From Lachnospiraceae bacterium (lineage in GTDB: Bacteria > Bacillota > Clostridia > Lachnospirales > Lachnospiraceae), in NCBI GenBank assembly GCA_910575565.1, contig CAJTFL010000006.1, forward strand, positions 62,001 through 126,000: a stretch of 64,000 bases of DNA, given 5' to 3'. A program made the position numbers and the translations under genes. Below are positions 16,235 to 26,071 of this stretch, one piece after another. Under the pieces are notes generated by a model, which was not told where the DNA came from, ran no database searches, and saw nothing but the letters and a program-made list of their open reading frames with translations. Each line of letters starts with the position of its first letter. Position 1 is the first letter of the stretch.

Positions 16235-17329
16235 ATGACACAGCCGATTACGGATCATGCTGCCTTCCTGGGCGAGGCGAGGCAGGCGGTGGAGACGCTG
16301 AACCGGATAAAGAAGGATTACAGCCAGCTTGAGCTGGAAGAAAAACAGCTGGACAAGCAGTTGGATGGGGAAAGAAAGGCAGTGGACGATTTAGTTTCCC
16401 TGACGGTGAAAAAGAGAAGGGAAGAGGTTAATTCCAGTTATGATAAGCAGATTGCCAAAGGGCAGGAGCGGTTGAAGCGGGCGAAGGCTAAGCGGGAAAA
16501 AGCAAAGAACCAGGGGATGAAGGATCGGATTATGGAGGAGACGGCCAGCCTTCGGGAAGAGAACCGCCAGATGGCCTTAAAGCTGAAAAGCCTGTTTCAG
16601 GCGGAGCGGGTTCCCTCCTTTTGCCGCCGGAGCTGGTACTATGCCCTGTATATGCCAAGGACGCTTAAGGAGATCGGGATCCTTTTGCTGGTTATCCTGG
16701 TCTGCTTTGCCGCAGTGCCTTGGGGGGCATATCTTTTGATCCCGGCCCAGGACAGGCACAGCTGGATGCTGATTTTCATTTACCTTGCGGATATCCTTTT
16801 GCTGGGCGGCGTTTATTTTACCTTGGGGAACCACACGAAGATGGGAAACCCAGAGGTTATCCGCCAGGGACGGGAGATACGGAATGTGATCCATTCCAAT
16901 AAAAAGAAAATCCGGGCTGTCACTAAGGCAATCCGCCGGGATCGGAATGAAGCCATCTACAATCTGGAAAAGTTTGATGATGAGATTTCCAGGACGAACC
17001 AGGAGCTTGCGGAGCTTACGGCAAAGAAGCAGGAGGCGTTAAATACCTTTGATACCGTGACCCAGACCATTATTTCCGATGAGATTATCCGCAGCAGCAA
17101 GGATAAAATTGATCAGCTGACCCAGTCCCATGAAAGGATGGAGGAACGGTTAAAGGATTTAGGGCAGCAGGTTCAGGAAAAGTCCTTGGAGCTTACGGAA
17201 AAGTATGAGATTTATGTCGGAAAGGAATTTATGCAGCCGGAGAAGCTGGCGGAGCTGGCCAGGCTGATCCGCAGCGGGGAGGCGGCGAATATTACGGAGG
17301 CGATCTCCCTGTATAAAATCGGAAAATAG
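16235..17329 (+). CDS. Coiled-coil protein with two central membrane segments, unknown function
   Basis: 364 residues. Residues 20-125 are a strongly charged coiled coil ('EEKQLDKQLDGERKAVDDL', 'ERLKRAKAKREKAK'), about 145-168 and 178-198 are membrane segments, and about 215-330 is a second coiled coil with 'DEISRTNQELAELTAKKQEALNTFDTVTQTIISDEIIRSSKDK'. A short tail 'AELARLIRSGEAANITEAISLYKIGK' ends it; this tail resembles the end of small Lachnospiraceae proteins that I cannot name. Both coils should be cytoplasmic. Start ATG after AAAGGAGGAGCGCAAGT. A terminator follows. The function is unknown; a membrane-scaffold role would be a guess. Confidence 0.6.
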   Translation: MTQPITDHAAFLGEARQAVETLNRIKKDYSQLELEEKQLDKQLDGERKAVDDLVSLTVKKRREEVNSSYDKQIAKGQERLKRAKAKREKAKNQGMKDRIMEETASLREENRQMALKLKSLFQAERVPSFCRRSWYYALYMPRTLKEIGILLLVILVCFAAVPWGAYLLIPAQDRHSWMLIFIYLADILLLGGVYFTLGNHTKMGNPEVIRQGREIRNVIHSNKKKIRAVTKAIRRDRNEAIYNLEKFDDEISRTNQELAELTAKKQEALNTFDTVTQTIISDEIIRSSKDKIDQLTQSHERMEERLKDLGQQVQEKSLELTEKYEIYVGKEFMQPEKLAELARLIRSGEAANITEAISLYKIGK

Positions 17330-17413
17330 ATGGGATTTCATGTAAATCAGATAGGATTTACGTTAAACGCAGAAGGCAGGCGGAATTTAGGAGGAATTTA
17401 GGAGGAATTTAAA

Positions 17414-17465
17414 GGGCTGCCGGGAAATACTGTTTATCCACAGACATTTCCCGGCAGCCCTTGCC
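17414..17465. terminator. Strong terminator hairpin between convergent genes
   Basis: GGGCTGCCGGGAAAT pairs perfectly with ATTTCCCGGCAGCCC across a 17-base loop. It serves the coiled-coil gene and probably the convergent ATPase gene as well. Just upstream the nonamer GGAGGAATTTA is repeated. Confidence 0.8.
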
Positions 17466-17466
17466 G

Positions 17467-19341
17467 TTAAATCTGGATATAGTGGTAAGGGATTTGGTTT
17501 GCGTTTAAGATCTTTGATTCCCTCTGGTGGCAGGTAAACATGATGATCTGCCCGTCAAAAATTTTCGTCAGCCATTTCAGGGCAGTTTCCAGCCGATTAT
17601 CATCGTAAAGGACAAAGCTGTCATCAAACACCATAGGCATCTTCTCCGAACCGTTTTGGATTAATTTCGCGGCGGCCAGGCGCAGAGCCAGGTAAACTTG
17701 ATCCATAGTGCCGGAGCTGACTTGTTCCACAGGAACCAGCTTGGTCTTCGTGTTCATAAAGACGTTTAAGTTCTCGTCAATGCTCATGCTGGAATAGATG
17801 CCGCCGGTAATCCCGTGGATTAAATCGGAGGCTTCTTTATTTAGGTGCAGGCCAAAGGAATCCCGGATGGAGGTGGTAAGCTCCGTCATGGTTTCCTGGG
17901 CCATGTCAATGGCCGCCAGCTCCTGGGCGATCCGGTCGTTTTCGGCCAGCACCTCCTTAAGCCCTTCCGCCTGGGTCTTGCAGTTTGCCAGGTGCTCCAG
18001 CTTCTTTTCCAGCTCCCACTGGAGCTTCTGCTGCTTTTCAATCTCTTCCCCGAAGCTGCTTTGCTGGGCTTTTAACATATTCATCTGCCCGGTTAGCTTG
18101 GCTACGCTGTCCTCGGAGGAGAGCACGGCGCGGCTTAGCCGTTTAAATTCATCCATCCGGGCTAAGAATGCGTCCATGGCTTCCTGGCTTACGGACTCAT
18201 CTCCCAGCTGCCTGGAAAAAATTTCCTGCATCAGCTTTCGGCAGTAGTCCATGTCCTTCCGGTAGCTTCCGTTCTTGGCAAAGATCCAAAGGCCCCAAGC
18301 CAGGCAGGCAATGGCAAGGACTAAAAGGAGGATGGAGGGAAGGAAGCGGTTGAGGCGCCACTGGGTAAGGAGAGCGAGTAAAGGCTTCCAGTTCCTCGCC
18401 ACCGACGCGGTGAGGATAATGCTTCCTATTCCTGCTAGAAATCCAAGGATTAAGGCCATGGAAGCCCCGGCCGTCCTGGTTTTTTTCTCGCATAAAGCCT
18501 TGGCGGAGGAGTAATCTGCGTAGATTTTCCGCCCGTGTTCCTCGTAAGCCTGGATGGAGGCTTCATCCGTGAATTTATTGGATTCCAGAACCTGGTGGCC
18601 CCGGGCGATTTTCTGCAGCAGCTCTTCCTTTTCGTGCTGCAGCTGATCCAGCTCCAGCTTGGCCTGGCTTTCCTTCTGCTGGTATTCGATTACATGGTTT
18701 TCATATTCAGGGGCGGCGATTTCCCGCTCGATATTCCGGATATCCCCTAGAAGGGAGGTATAGCTTCTGGCCGCCTCCGGAACCATCTGCCGTTCCAGCT
18801 CCTTGCGCTGGGATTTTAGGAAGGCGGAGGCTTTCGTGATGTTTAAGGCCATGTTGCCAGAGGTGTTCATATTGGCAATATAGTTTTTTAACTCGGCCAC
18901 CATGCCTCCGTCGGTGGCGCTTTTTAACTGGCCGATGCTGATGGTATTCACGTAAGCGGTTTCGCTTAAGCCGCACAGGAGCTTATCCATCAGGGAGCGG
19001 GTGGGCTCCACTTCCCGCCCCAGGGTTTCATCCACGATGATGAATTCCCGGGTATTTTGGAAGTTCCGTTCGATGCGGTAGATATGGCCGTCGGCTTCTA
19101 AGCGGAGCATCCCTTCATAGCCGCCCTTGGAATCCCAGGGCTTGTACCGGCTGAACTGATCCGTCCTGGCGGCCCGTCCCCGCTGCCGTTCCATGCCAAA
19201 GAGCATACTTCGGATAAAGGTGTGGAGGGTGGATTTCCCGGCTTCGTTTTTTCCATAGATCAGGTTCAGTCCGTCCTCAAACTGGATGGAACAGTCATGG
19301 AACTTTCCAAAGCCGTTTATATGCAAATCTAGCAGTTTCAT
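17467..19341 (-). CDS. YhaN/SbcC-like AAA ATPase with internal membrane segments
   Basis: 624 residues. SMC/RecF-type ATPase: N-terminal 'LLDLHINGFGKFHD', Walker A YGKNEAGKST, 'ISIGQLKSATDGG' (Q-loop area), then coiled coil, two hydrophobic segments at about 293-312 and 335-355, more coiled coil, and a C-terminal head with signature VSSGTMDQVYLALRLA and Walker B MPMVFDDSFVLYDD. Bacillus YhaN has this plan, including the membrane segments, and is paired with YhaO. SbcC/Rad50 relatives open DNA ends together with a nuclease. The gene starts 3 bases after the nuclease gene, so the two are co-translated. It is shorter than typical SbcC (about 1,000 residues). Confidence 0.85.
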   Translation of the reverse strand: MKLLDLHINGFGKFHDCSIQFEDGLNLIYGKNEAGKSTLHTFIRSMLFGMERQRGRAARTDQFSRYKPWDSKGGYEGMLRLEADGHIYRIERNFQNTREFIIVDETLGREVEPTRSLMDKLLCGLSETAYVNTISIGQLKSATDGGMVAELKNYIANMNTSGNMALNITKASAFLKSQRKELERQMVPEAARSYTSLLGDIRNIEREIAAPEYENHVIEYQQKESQAKLELDQLQHEKEELLQKIARGHQVLESNKFTDEASIQAYEEHGRKIYADYSSAKALCEKKTRTAGASMALILGFLAGIGSIILTASVARNWKPLLALLTQWRLNRFLPSILLLVLAIACLAWGLWIFAKNGSYRKDMDYCRKLMQEIFSRQLGDESVSQEAMDAFLARMDEFKRLSRAVLSSEDSVAKLTGQMNMLKAQQSSFGEEIEKQQKLQWELEKKLEHLANCKTQAEGLKEVLAENDRIAQELAAIDMAQETMTELTTSIRDSFGLHLNKEASDLIHGITGGIYSSMSIDENLNVFMNTKTKLVPVEQVSSGTMDQVYLALRLAAAKLIQNGSEKMPMVFDDSFVLYDDNRLETALKWLTKIFDGQIIMFTCHQRESKILNANQIPYHYIQI

Positions 19342-19344
19342 GAC

Positions 19345-20415
19345 TTAACTCCTTTCATCCTTGGTTTTTATTAAGGCATTGATCCCGTAGTATAAGGCTT
19401 TTTTCTCAATCTGGCTCATATTTTCCTTTTGGAGGGCGCGGATGAAAAAGCCAATCATGTCGCTGGGATGTTCTGCAAACAGCTGGGCGAAATCGTACTG
19501 AGGCTCGGAATCATCCCGGATATCCACGATACGGAAGCGGGATTCCAGCACGTCCAAATCAAAGGAGATGTCCGGATCCCTCATGCCCCGGATATAAAAA
19601 CGGTAAATATGCTGCAGCCCCCGCTTCTGGATCTCCTGGGAAATCCGGGAGGCAAGCTCCATATTCGTGGTTTTTGGCGTAACATTCACTGCCAGGGAAA
19701 TGTATTGGGACTGGCACATGGGAATAAATTCCAGGGCTGTCACCAGCCGGGAGGAGGAATCGATTTCCCCAAAAAAGATGCCGTGGGCCCCGGTTTCCGT
19801 CTTGTCCAAGGGCTCTAAGGAGCCGCAGTAGGCGGCCCGCCGTTCTAAAAGCACCTGGGGCTTGTGGATATGGCCCAGGGCGATATAGGAGAAGGGCGAG
19901 GCGGCCAGGCTGTTTTTATCTATGGGCAGATGGGTATTGTCCCCCCCGTGAGCCAAAAGGATTTGGATCCGCCCGTTATCGGTGATGCCGGTTTGGTTCA
20001 GCTTAGGCTCGGTGATTTCCGCCGTATAGTAGCTGAAGCCGTAAACCTCCACATTAAAATCCTTAAAATAGGCGGAATCAAGCTCTTCATTCATCAGGAA
20101 GGTGACGTTGGGACACCAAGTAAAGCTCATCAGGGCGGAGTTAGCCCGGATGCGGTCGTGGTTGCCGGCAATCATTACCACATGGACCGAAGGGATGGTG
20201 GAAAATAAATAATTTACTTCTTTAAGTTCCCTGGCCAGGGGCTGGCGGTGGAATAGATCCCCTGCAATAAACAGGAAATCCACATCCCGCTCCTTCGCCT
20301 GGCGGATTACTTCTTCAAAGGTTTCTCGGATAGCCTGGGATCGCTCTCTGGACCAGGGCTTGTCGCTGTCCGGGCTCATACCCCAGTGAATGTCACCAGT
20401 GTGTATAAATTTCAT
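19345..20415 (-). CDS. YhaO/SbcD-like DNA repair exonuclease
   Basis: 356 residues. Mre11/SbcD-type calcineurin-like nuclease: FIHTGDIHWG (D-x-H), FIAGDLFHRQP (GD), MIAGNHDRIRAN (GNHD), LLAHGGDN and IALGHIHKPQ (GHxH). The C-terminal third is the capping domain. Such enzymes cut DNA ends with an ATPase partner, here the YhaN-like gene 3 bases downstream. It follows asnS by 19 bases in the same direction, so all three probably share the asnS promoter. Start ATG with GGAGAAGCCTT upstream on the minus strand. Confidence 0.9.
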   Translation of the reverse strand: MKFIHTGDIHWGMSPDSDKPWSRERSQAIRETFEEVIRQAKERDVDFLFIAGDLFHRQPLARELKEVNYLFSTIPSVHVVMIAGNHDRIRANSALMSFTWCPNVTFLMNEELDSAYFKDFNVEVYGFSYYTAEITEPKLNQTGITDNGRIQILLAHGGDNTHLPIDKNSLAASPFSYIALGHIHKPQVLLERRAAYCGSLEPLDKTETGAHGIFFGEIDSSSRLVTALEFIPMCQSQYISLAVNVTPKTTNMELASRISQEIQKRGLQHIYRFYIRGMRDPDISFDLDVLESRFRIVDIRDDSEPQYDFAQLFAEHPSDMIGFFIRALQKENMSQIEKKALYYGINALIKTKDERS

Positions 20416-20434
20416 AAGGCTTCTCCATAAGTCA

Positions 20435-21826
20435 CTATAATTCGCAGTTATTAACGGTTCTCGGGAAGGGGATCACGTCCCGGATATTGGACATACCGGT
20501 CAGGTACATTACGCAGCGTTCAAAGCCTAAGCCGAAGCCGGAATGGCGGGCGGAGCCATATTTCCTTAAATCCAGGTAGAAGGCGTAATCTTCCTTCTTA
20601 AGCCCCAGCTCGTCCATGCGGGCAAGGAGCTTTTCGTAGTCGTCCTCCCTTTGGCTTCCGCCGATAATCTCGCCGATGCCGGGGACTAAGCAGTCCATGG
20701 CGGCTACGGTTTTCCCGTCCTCGTTCATCTTCATATAGAAGGCTTTGATTTCCTTGGGGTAGTCGGTGACGAAAACCGGGCGCTTAAATATTTCCTCGGT
20801 AAGGCAGCGCTCATGCTCCGTCTGTAAGTCGCAGCCCCAGAATACCTTGTAATCGAATTGGCTGTTGTGCTCCTCTAAAAGCTTGATGGCTTCAGTGTAG
20901 GTGACATGGGCAAACTGGGAATTCAGCACATGGTTTAACCGCTCCAAAAGCCCCTTGTCCACAAACTGGTTAAAGAAATTCATCTCCTCCGGGGCGTTTT
21001 CCAAAACGTACTGGATCACGTATTTTAACATCCCCTCCGCCACAGCCATGTTATCATCCAGATCGGCAAAAGCCATCTCCGGCTCGATCATCCAAAATTC
21101 CGCCGCGTGGCGGGTGGTATTGGAATTTTCCGCACGGAAGGTAGGGCCGAAGGTATAAATATTGCGGAAAGCCATGGCATACGTTTCCCCGTTGAGCTGG
21201 CCGCTTACGGTTAAGTTGGTGGGCTTGCCGAAAAAGTCCTGGGAAAAATCCGGCTTCCCATCCTGAGCCTTGGGCAGATCAGCCAGATCCATGGTCGTTA
21301 CCTGGAACATTTCACCGGCCCCCTCGCAGTCGCTGCCGGTAATAATGGGGGTGTGGACATAGACAAAGCCCTGCTCCTGGAAGTACTGGTGGATGGCATA
21401 AGCGATGAGGGAGCGCACCCGGAATACGGCCTGGAAGGTATTGGTCCTGGGCCGCAGATGGGAGATGGTGCGCAGGAATTCAAAGGTATGGCGTTTTTTC
21501 TGCAGGGGATAATCCGGTGCGGAAGCGCCTTCCACCGTAACCTCCGCAGCCTGGAGCTCAAAAGGCTGCTTTGCCTGGGGAGTAGGGGTTAAAATTCCCT
21601 TTACGATCACGGCGCATCCTACCCCCAGCTTTGCGATCTCAGGAAAATTTTCCATGGTATCGTGGTACACTGCCTGGACAGGCTCAAAAAAGCTTCCGTC
21701 GCTTACCACCAGAAAGCCGAAAGATTTGGAATCCCGGTTGTTTCGCACCCAGCCCCCGATGGTGACTTCCTGGTTAAAATAAGCGTCCCTGTTCTTATAT
21801 AACTCTCTTACGGTTACTAAATTCAT
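20435..21826 (-). CDS. asnS: Asparagine--tRNA ligase
   Basis: 463 residues, the normal length for class IIb AsnRS. N-terminal OB-fold anticodon domain ([19 protein letters not shown]), class II motif 2 '[27 protein letters not shown]' (FRAENSNT), and motif 3 '[15 protein letters not shown]' with '[10 protein letters not shown]'. It charges tRNA-Asn directly. No T-box leader is seen in the ~60 bases between its promoter and start. It heads an apparent operon with the YhaO/YhaN pair. Confidence 0.97.
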   Translation of the reverse strand: MNLVTVRELYKNRDAYFNQEVTIGGWVRNNRDSKSFGFLVVSDGSFFEPVQAVYHDTMENFPEIAKLGVGCAVIVKGILTPTPQAKQPFELQAAEVTVEGASAPDYPLQKKRHTFEFLRTISHLRPRTNTFQAVFRVRSLIAYAIHQYFQEQGFVYVHTPIITGSDCEGAGEMFQVTTMDLADLPKAQDGKPDFSQDFFGKPTNLTVSGQLNGETYAMAFRNIYTFGPTFRAENSNTTRHAAEFWMIEPEMAFADLDDNMAVAEGMLKYVIQYVLENAPEEMNFFNQFVDKGLLERLNHVLNSQFAHVTYTEAIKLLEEHNSQFDYKVFWGCDLQTEHERCLTEEIFKRPVFVTDYPKEIKAFYMKMNEDGKTVAAMDCLVPGIGEIIGGSQREDDYEKLLARMDELGLKKEDYAFYLDLRKYGSARHSGFGLGFERCVMYLTGMSNIRDVIPFPRTVNNCEL

Positions 21827-21897
21827 CGTGGTATCTCCTTTTGTCCATTTTCATGTCCCGTTTGTGAAGCCGGCACATAAGCTTGCTTTTGGTTTAA

Positions 21898-21926
21898 ATT
21901 ATACTTTATTTTTTCGGCGGATTCAA
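21898..21926 (-). promoter_or_regulatory. Promoter of asnS
   Basis: Minus strand TTGAAT (21926-21921), a 17-base spacer and TATAAT (21903-21898), about 70 bases before the asnS start. Confidence 0.75.
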
Positions 21927-22040
21927 GGGTTGTAAACTATATTTCCTTTTGAGGGCGACAAAAAGTCTGAAAAAATAAAAAAACAAGAGAAAAGATGTTG
22001 AAGTATGCACAAATAAGGATAATTTTAGCAAAAATATTTA

Positions 22041-22069
22041 TTCACTATTTTGGGGATATATGTTATAAT
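22041..22069 (+). promoter_or_regulatory. Promoter of glgC-glgD
   Basis: TTCACT (22041-22046), a 17-base spacer and TATAAT (22064-22069), about 38 bases before glgC. Confidence 0.65.
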
Positions 22070-22107
22070 GGAATACAACAAAAAATATTACAGCAAGAGG
22101 TGATAAC

Positions 22108-23382
22108 GTGATTAAAAAAGAGATGATTGCCATGCTTTTAGCTGGCGGGCAGGGGAGCCGCCTGGGTGTCCTCACGGCGAAAGTTGCTAAACCGGCAGTG
22201 TCTTTTGGAGGGAAATACCGCATTATCGATTTTCCTTTAAGCAACTGTATTAACTCCGGCGTAGACACGGTGGGCGTTCTGACCCAGTACCAGCCTCTGC
22301 GCTTAAATACCCATATCGGAATCGGCATTCCGTGGGACTTGGATCGCAATGTAGGCGGCGTTACCATCTTGCCTCCTTACGAGAAAAGTAAGGGAAGCGA
22401 CTGGTATACCGGCACAGCCAATGCCATTTACCAAAATCTGGAATACATGGAAAACTATAATCCAGATTATGTGCTGATCCTTTCCGGCGATCACATTTAT
22501 AAGATGGATTATGAGGTGATGCTGGATTACCACAAGGCCAATAATGCCGATATTACGATAGCTGCCATGCCGGTTCCCATCGAGGAGGCCAGCCGATTTG
22601 GGGTAGTGATTACCGATGAGAGCAACCGCATCCTGGAATTTGAGGAAAAGCCGCAGAATCCAAGGAGCAATCTGGCATCCATGGGCATTTATATCTTCAG
22701 CTGGCCAGTGCTTAAAGAAGCCTTGGTTAAGATGAAGGATGAGCCGGGCTGTGATTTTGGGAAGCATATTATCCCCTACTGCCACGAAAAGGGCGACCGG
22801 GTATTTGCTTACGAGTACAATGGGTATTGGAAGGACGTTGGAACTTTAGGCTCTTACTGGGAAGCGAATATGGAGCTTATCGATATTATCCCGGAGTTTA
22901 ACCTGTATGAGGAGTACTGGAGAATTTACACGAAGAGCGACATTATCCCGCCCCAGTTTATCTCCGCGGAGGCAAGGATCGAGAAGAGCATCATCGGCGA
23001 GGGCAGCGAGATTTATGGGGAAGTGGTTAATTCCGTTATCGGAGCCGGGGTCACTATCGGGAAGGGCGCCATCGTGCGGGATTCCATCGTTATGCAGGGA
23101 TGCCGGATCGGGGAAGGGGCTAAGGTGGATAAGGCCATTATCGCGGAGGAAGTATCCATCGGCGCTGGGGCGGAATTAGGCGTAGGCGATTACGCGCCAA
23201 GCACCTATAATCCAAAGGTATACCAATTTGATCTGGTGACGATAGGCGAGCATTCGGTAATCCCGGAAAATGTCAAGATTGGAAAGAACACGGCGATTTC
23301 CGGCGTGACCGGGAAGGAGGATTACCCCGAAGGACAGCTGGCCAGCGGAGACTATATAGTAAAGGCAGGTGGCGCGAGATGA
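22108..23382 (+). CDS. glgC: Glucose-1-phosphate adenylyltransferase, catalytic subunit
   Basis: 424 residues. Makes ADP-glucose for glycogen from glucose-1-phosphate and ATP. N-terminal nucleotidyltransferase domain: [39 protein letters not shown], the metal/substrate region [25 protein letters not shown] and the Glc-1-P region. C-terminal left-handed beta-helix with hexapeptide repeats (for example [20 protein letters not shown]). The start is GTG at 22108 after AAGAGGTGATAAC. The stop overlaps the glgD start by four bases (ATGA), so the two subunits are translationally coupled. Confidence 0.97.
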   Translation: MIKKEMIAMLLAGGQGSRLGVLTAKVAKPAVSFGGKYRIIDFPLSNCINSGVDTVGVLTQYQPLRLNTHIGIGIPWDLDRNVGGVTILPPYEKSKGSDWYTGTANAIYQNLEYMENYNPDYVLILSGDHIYKMDYEVMLDYHKANNADITIAAMPVPIEEASRFGVVITDESNRILEFEEKPQNPRSNLASMGIYIFSWPVLKEALVKMKDEPGCDFGKHIIPYCHEKGDRVFAYEYNGYWKDVGTLGSYWEANMELIDIIPEFNLYEEYWRIYTKSDIIPPQFISAEARIEKSIIGEGSEIYGEVVNSVIGAGVTIGKGAIVRDSIVMQGCRIGEGAKVDKAIIAEEVSIGAGAELGVGDYAPSTYNPKVYQFDLVTIGEHSVIPENVKIGKNTAISGVTGKEDYPEGQLASGDYIVKAGGAR

Positions 23383-24500
23383 GAGCAATCGGTATCGTAT
23401 TAGCAGGCGGCAACAGCAAGAGGATGAGAGAGCTTTCCAATAAGAGAGCCATTTCTGCGATGCCGGTGGCCGGGAGCTACCGGAGCATCGACTTTGCCTT
23501 AAGCAACATGACGAATTCCCATATCCAAAACGTGGCGGTGTTTACCCAGTACAATTCCCGCTCCTTAAACCTTCATTTAAGCTCCTCCAAGTGGTGGGAT
23601 TTTGGCCGGAAGCAAGGCGGGCTGTTCGTCTTTACGCCGACCATCACGGCGGAAAGCAGCGATTGGTACAGGGGGACGGCGGATGCCTTATACCAGAACT
23701 TGAATTTCCTTAAGACCAGCCATGAGCCTTACGTGGTGATTGCCGCCGGGGACGGCGTGTATAAGCTGGATTACAATAAAGTGCTGGAGTACCATATCGA
23801 GAAGAAAGCCGATATTACCGTGGTCTGCAAGGATATGCGGGAAGGCGAGGATGTGACCCGCTTCGGCTGTGTGAAGCTTAACGAGGACGGGCGGATCATT
23901 GATTTTGAGGAAAAGCCCATGGTATCCGATGCCAATACCATCTCCTGCGGCATTTACGTGATCCGCAGGCGCCAGCTTATCGAGCTGATTGAGCGGTGCG
24001 CGGCGGAAGATCGGTATGATTTCGTGAAGGATATCCTGGTGCGCTATAAAAACTTAAAGCGGATTTATGCCTATAAGATGGAAGGCTATTGGAGCAATAT
24101 TGCTTCGGTGGAATCCTATTATGAGACAAATATGGATTTCTTAAAGCCGGAAGTCCGGGACTATTTCTTCAGGCAATACCCGGACGTGTATTCTAAGATT
24201 GACGATTTGCCGCCGGCCAAGTATAATCCTGGGGCGGTGGTGAAGAACAGCCTGATTTCCAGTGGTTCCATCATTAACGGCACAGTGGAAAATTCCGTTT
24301 TGTTTAAGAAAGTATACATTGGGAATAATTGTGTAATCAAAAATTCCATTATTTTAAATGATGTTTACATTGGCGACAATACCGTGATTGAGAACTGCAT
24401 CGTGGAAAGCCGCGATACGATTCGGGCGAATACCACCCATATCGGGACGCCGGATAAGATTAAGATTGTGTTAGAGAAGAATGAACGATATACCGTATAG
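23379..24500 (+). CDS. glgD: Glucose-1-phosphate adenylyltransferase, GlgD regulatory subunit
   Basis: 373 residues. Paralogue of GlgC found in Firmicutes, where it pairs with GlgC and raises its activity. It keeps the fold ([37 protein letters not shown]) but its glycine loop is GGNSKRM rather than GGQGSRL, consistent with a non-catalytic subunit, and GDGVYKLDY replaces the GDHIYKMDY site. The C-terminal half is a beta-helix. It overlaps glgC by four bases. No glgA, glgB or glgP is in the window. Confidence 0.95.
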   Translation: MRAIGIVLAGGNSKRMRELSNKRAISAMPVAGSYRSIDFALSNMTNSHIQNVAVFTQYNSRSLNLHLSSSKWWDFGRKQGGLFVFTPTITAESSDWYRGTADALYQNLNFLKTSHEPYVVIAAGDGVYKLDYNKVLEYHIEKKADITVVCKDMREGEDVTRFGCVKLNEDGRIIDFEEKPMVSDANTISCGIYVIRRRQLIELIERCAAEDRYDFVKDILVRYKNLKRIYAYKMEGYWSNIASVESYYETNMDFLKPEVRDYFFRQYPDVYSKIDDLPPAKYNPGAVVKNSLISSGSIINGTVENSVLFKKVYIGNNCVIKNSIILNDVYIGDNTVIENCIVESRDTIRANTTHIGTPDKIKIVLEKNERYTV

Positions 24501-24553
24501 AGATGTACCGTATTAGATATACCGTGTAAAAGCCGGGTAAGTGGAGGTTTATT

Positions 24554-24832
24554 ATGCAGATTACAGATGTAAGAGTAAGGAGAATCGAGAAGGAAGGGAA
24601 GATGAAGGCAATCGTGTCCATTACATTGGACAATGAGTTCGTTATCCATGATATCAAAGTAATTGAGGGAGAGAAGGGGTTATTTATCGCCATGCCCAGC
24701 AGGAAGGCGGCAGACGGCGAGTACCGGGATATCGCTCATCCCATTAATTCCGGGACCCGGGAAATGATCCAGAGAGTGATCCTGGATAAATATGAATCCA
24801 CTTTATTAGAGACAGCAGAAGAGACGGCATAG
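24554..24832 (+). CDS. spoVG: SpoVG family septation/sporulation regulator
   Basis: 92 residues, single SpoVG domain: '[39 protein letters not shown]' in pieces, then [23 protein letters not shown]. SpoVG proteins bind DNA and RNA site-specifically and influence sporulation, division and envelope genes. Full length. Start ATG after AAGTGGAGGTTTATT. It follows glgD by 53 bases, with a strong terminator after it. Confidence 0.95.
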   Translation: MQITDVRVRRIEKEGKMKAIVSITLDNEFVIHDIKVIEGEKGLFIAMPSRKAADGEYRDIAHPINSGTREMIQRVILDKYESTLLETAEETA

Positions 24833-24867
24833 CGGGAAAAAGTAAACGGATTGACGGATTTAGAGGT

Positions 24868-24923
24868 AAAACCGCCGCACCAGGCTGAGGGAAGGACAGG
24901 ATGCTTGGTGCGGCGGTTTTATC
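24868..24923 (+). terminator. Terminator after spoVG
   Basis: AAACCGCCGCACCA pairs with TGGTGCGGCGGTTT over a 24-base loop, followed by TATCC. Confidence 0.8.
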
Positions 24924-25043
24924 CATAGGAAAGACGGAAAGAAATGGCATGAGTGCAAGGCGGAAGTATTAAGGGAAAGTCTTGTTTTCACAGGGATAAA
25001 TAATTCTTAAAAAATTTTTTTCATTTATCGCCCTAGAATCTGT

Positions 25044-25279
25044 TTGCAAACTCCAAAATCTGGTATATAATCAAAGGGGAGACTTTATCACCCGCTATTC
25101 TTGAGGTTTTTGGCAATATTTTGCAGAAATCCATATAGGCAGGAAAACCTGGGATAAGGAAAAGCTATGGCAAAGCTCCATTGGCGGTTAGTACATGAGC
25201 CATGGCTGCATTAGTTTTTAGAGAGCCGGTTCCAGGCAGCGGGGCAGAATAAGGCCAGATGGGAGATAGACAGGTAGTT
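25044..25279 (+). promoter_or_regulatory. Promoter and long structured leader of the LytTR regulator gene
   Basis: TTGCAA (25044-25049), a 16-base spacer and TATAAT (25066-25071). The ~200-base leader holds a hairpin, AGCTATGGC (25163-25171) with GCCATGGCT (25199-25207), and further short stems (GAGCCGGTTCC region). There is no coding sequence. It does not match a riboswitch class that I can recall with confidence. Confidence 0.5.
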
Positions 25280-26047
25280 ATGAAAATTGCAGTGTGTGAT
25301 AATGACCGTACTGCAGTGAAGCAGTTGGTCGGGATGATAAAGGGCATGGATATTGTCAGTGCCTGCAAGGTGTACTATGACATCCACGAGATCGTGGAGG
25401 CAGTAAAGCAAGGCGCGGATTATGATATCGTAGTGATGAACATTGGCGGAGCCGGGTTTGACGGAATCCGGGCGGCGAAAAAAATCAGTGAGTTGGATGC
25501 GGACACGAGAATTATTTACATGAGCAGGTACACGGAAAAGTATGTGCAGGAAATTTTCCTGACGCCTACGAATTTAAGCGGCTTTCTGGTAAAGCCGGTG
25601 GACGAGAAGATGCTGAAGAAAAATCTGCAGAAGGTAATGAAGTCCAGGAAGGAGACTGAAAACCGGAAGCTGGAGATTAAGTATAAAAATGAAGTAAACT
25701 CGGTTTTCTATGAGGAAATCTACTATCTGGAAAGCATGGGCCATATGGTAGTCGTACATACCAAAAAAGGGGACTTCCGCTCTTACGGAAGGCTGGAGAA
25801 AGTGAAGGAAAGCCTGCCGGACACCTTTGTCCACTGCCACAAAAGCTATGTGGTCAATATGGGCTGTATCCAGAAAATTGATAAAAACAAGATTATCCTG
25901 ATGGATGGCAGCGTAGTGCCCATCAGCAAATCCCGCTATGGGGAAACCAGAGACCAGTATTCCCTTTATATGGAAGAACTGCTGATGATGCTGCGGAGCG
26001 GGGAAGGGAAAAAGGAAGGGAAGAAAGGAAAAGAGGAGCCGCAGTGA
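25280..26047 (+). CDS. Orphan LytTR response regulator with Asn at the phosphorylation site
   Basis: 255 residues. Receiver domain (about 1-118): acidic pair CDND at 7-9, switch Lys in FLVKPVD. At the position of the phospho-accepting Asp, 'YDIVVMNIGG' has Asn (about residue 54) in place of Asp. LytTR DNA-binding domain (about 135-235): EIYYLESMGHMVVVHTKKGDFRSYGRL, FVHCHKSYVVNMGCIQKI, VPISKSRY. Such regulators bind direct repeats upstream of target genes. No histidine kinase gene is adjacent. The substitution suggests control by something other than phosphorylation. Start ATG 25280; an in-frame ATG at 25259 is also possible. Confidence 0.88.
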   Translation: MKIAVCDNDRTAVKQLVGMIKGMDIVSACKVYYDIHEIVEAVKQGADYDIVVMNIGGAGFDGIRAAKKISELDADTRIIYMSRYTEKYVQEIFLTPTNLSGFLVKPVDEKMLKKNLQKVMKSRKETENRKLEIKYKNEVNSVFYEEIYYLESMGHMVVVHTKKGDFRSYGRLEKVKESLPDTFVHCHKSYVVNMGCIQKIDKNKIILMDGSVVPISKSRYGETRDQYSLYMEELLMMLRSGEGKKEGKKGKEEPQ

Positions 26048-26066
26048 CGTAAGTCCTTTGGCTCCG
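26034..26066. terminator. Hairpin at the end of the LytTR gene
   Basis: GGAGCC and GGCTCC flank the stop codon and are followed by GTTTCG. The convergent flavoprotein gene ends a few bases on. Confidence 0.45.
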
Positions 26067-26071
26067 TTTCG

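Noticed and set aside
21827-21900. T-box leader for asnS
   Set aside because: The transcript leader from the promoter at 21898 is only about 70 bases and shows no T-box sequence or terminator.
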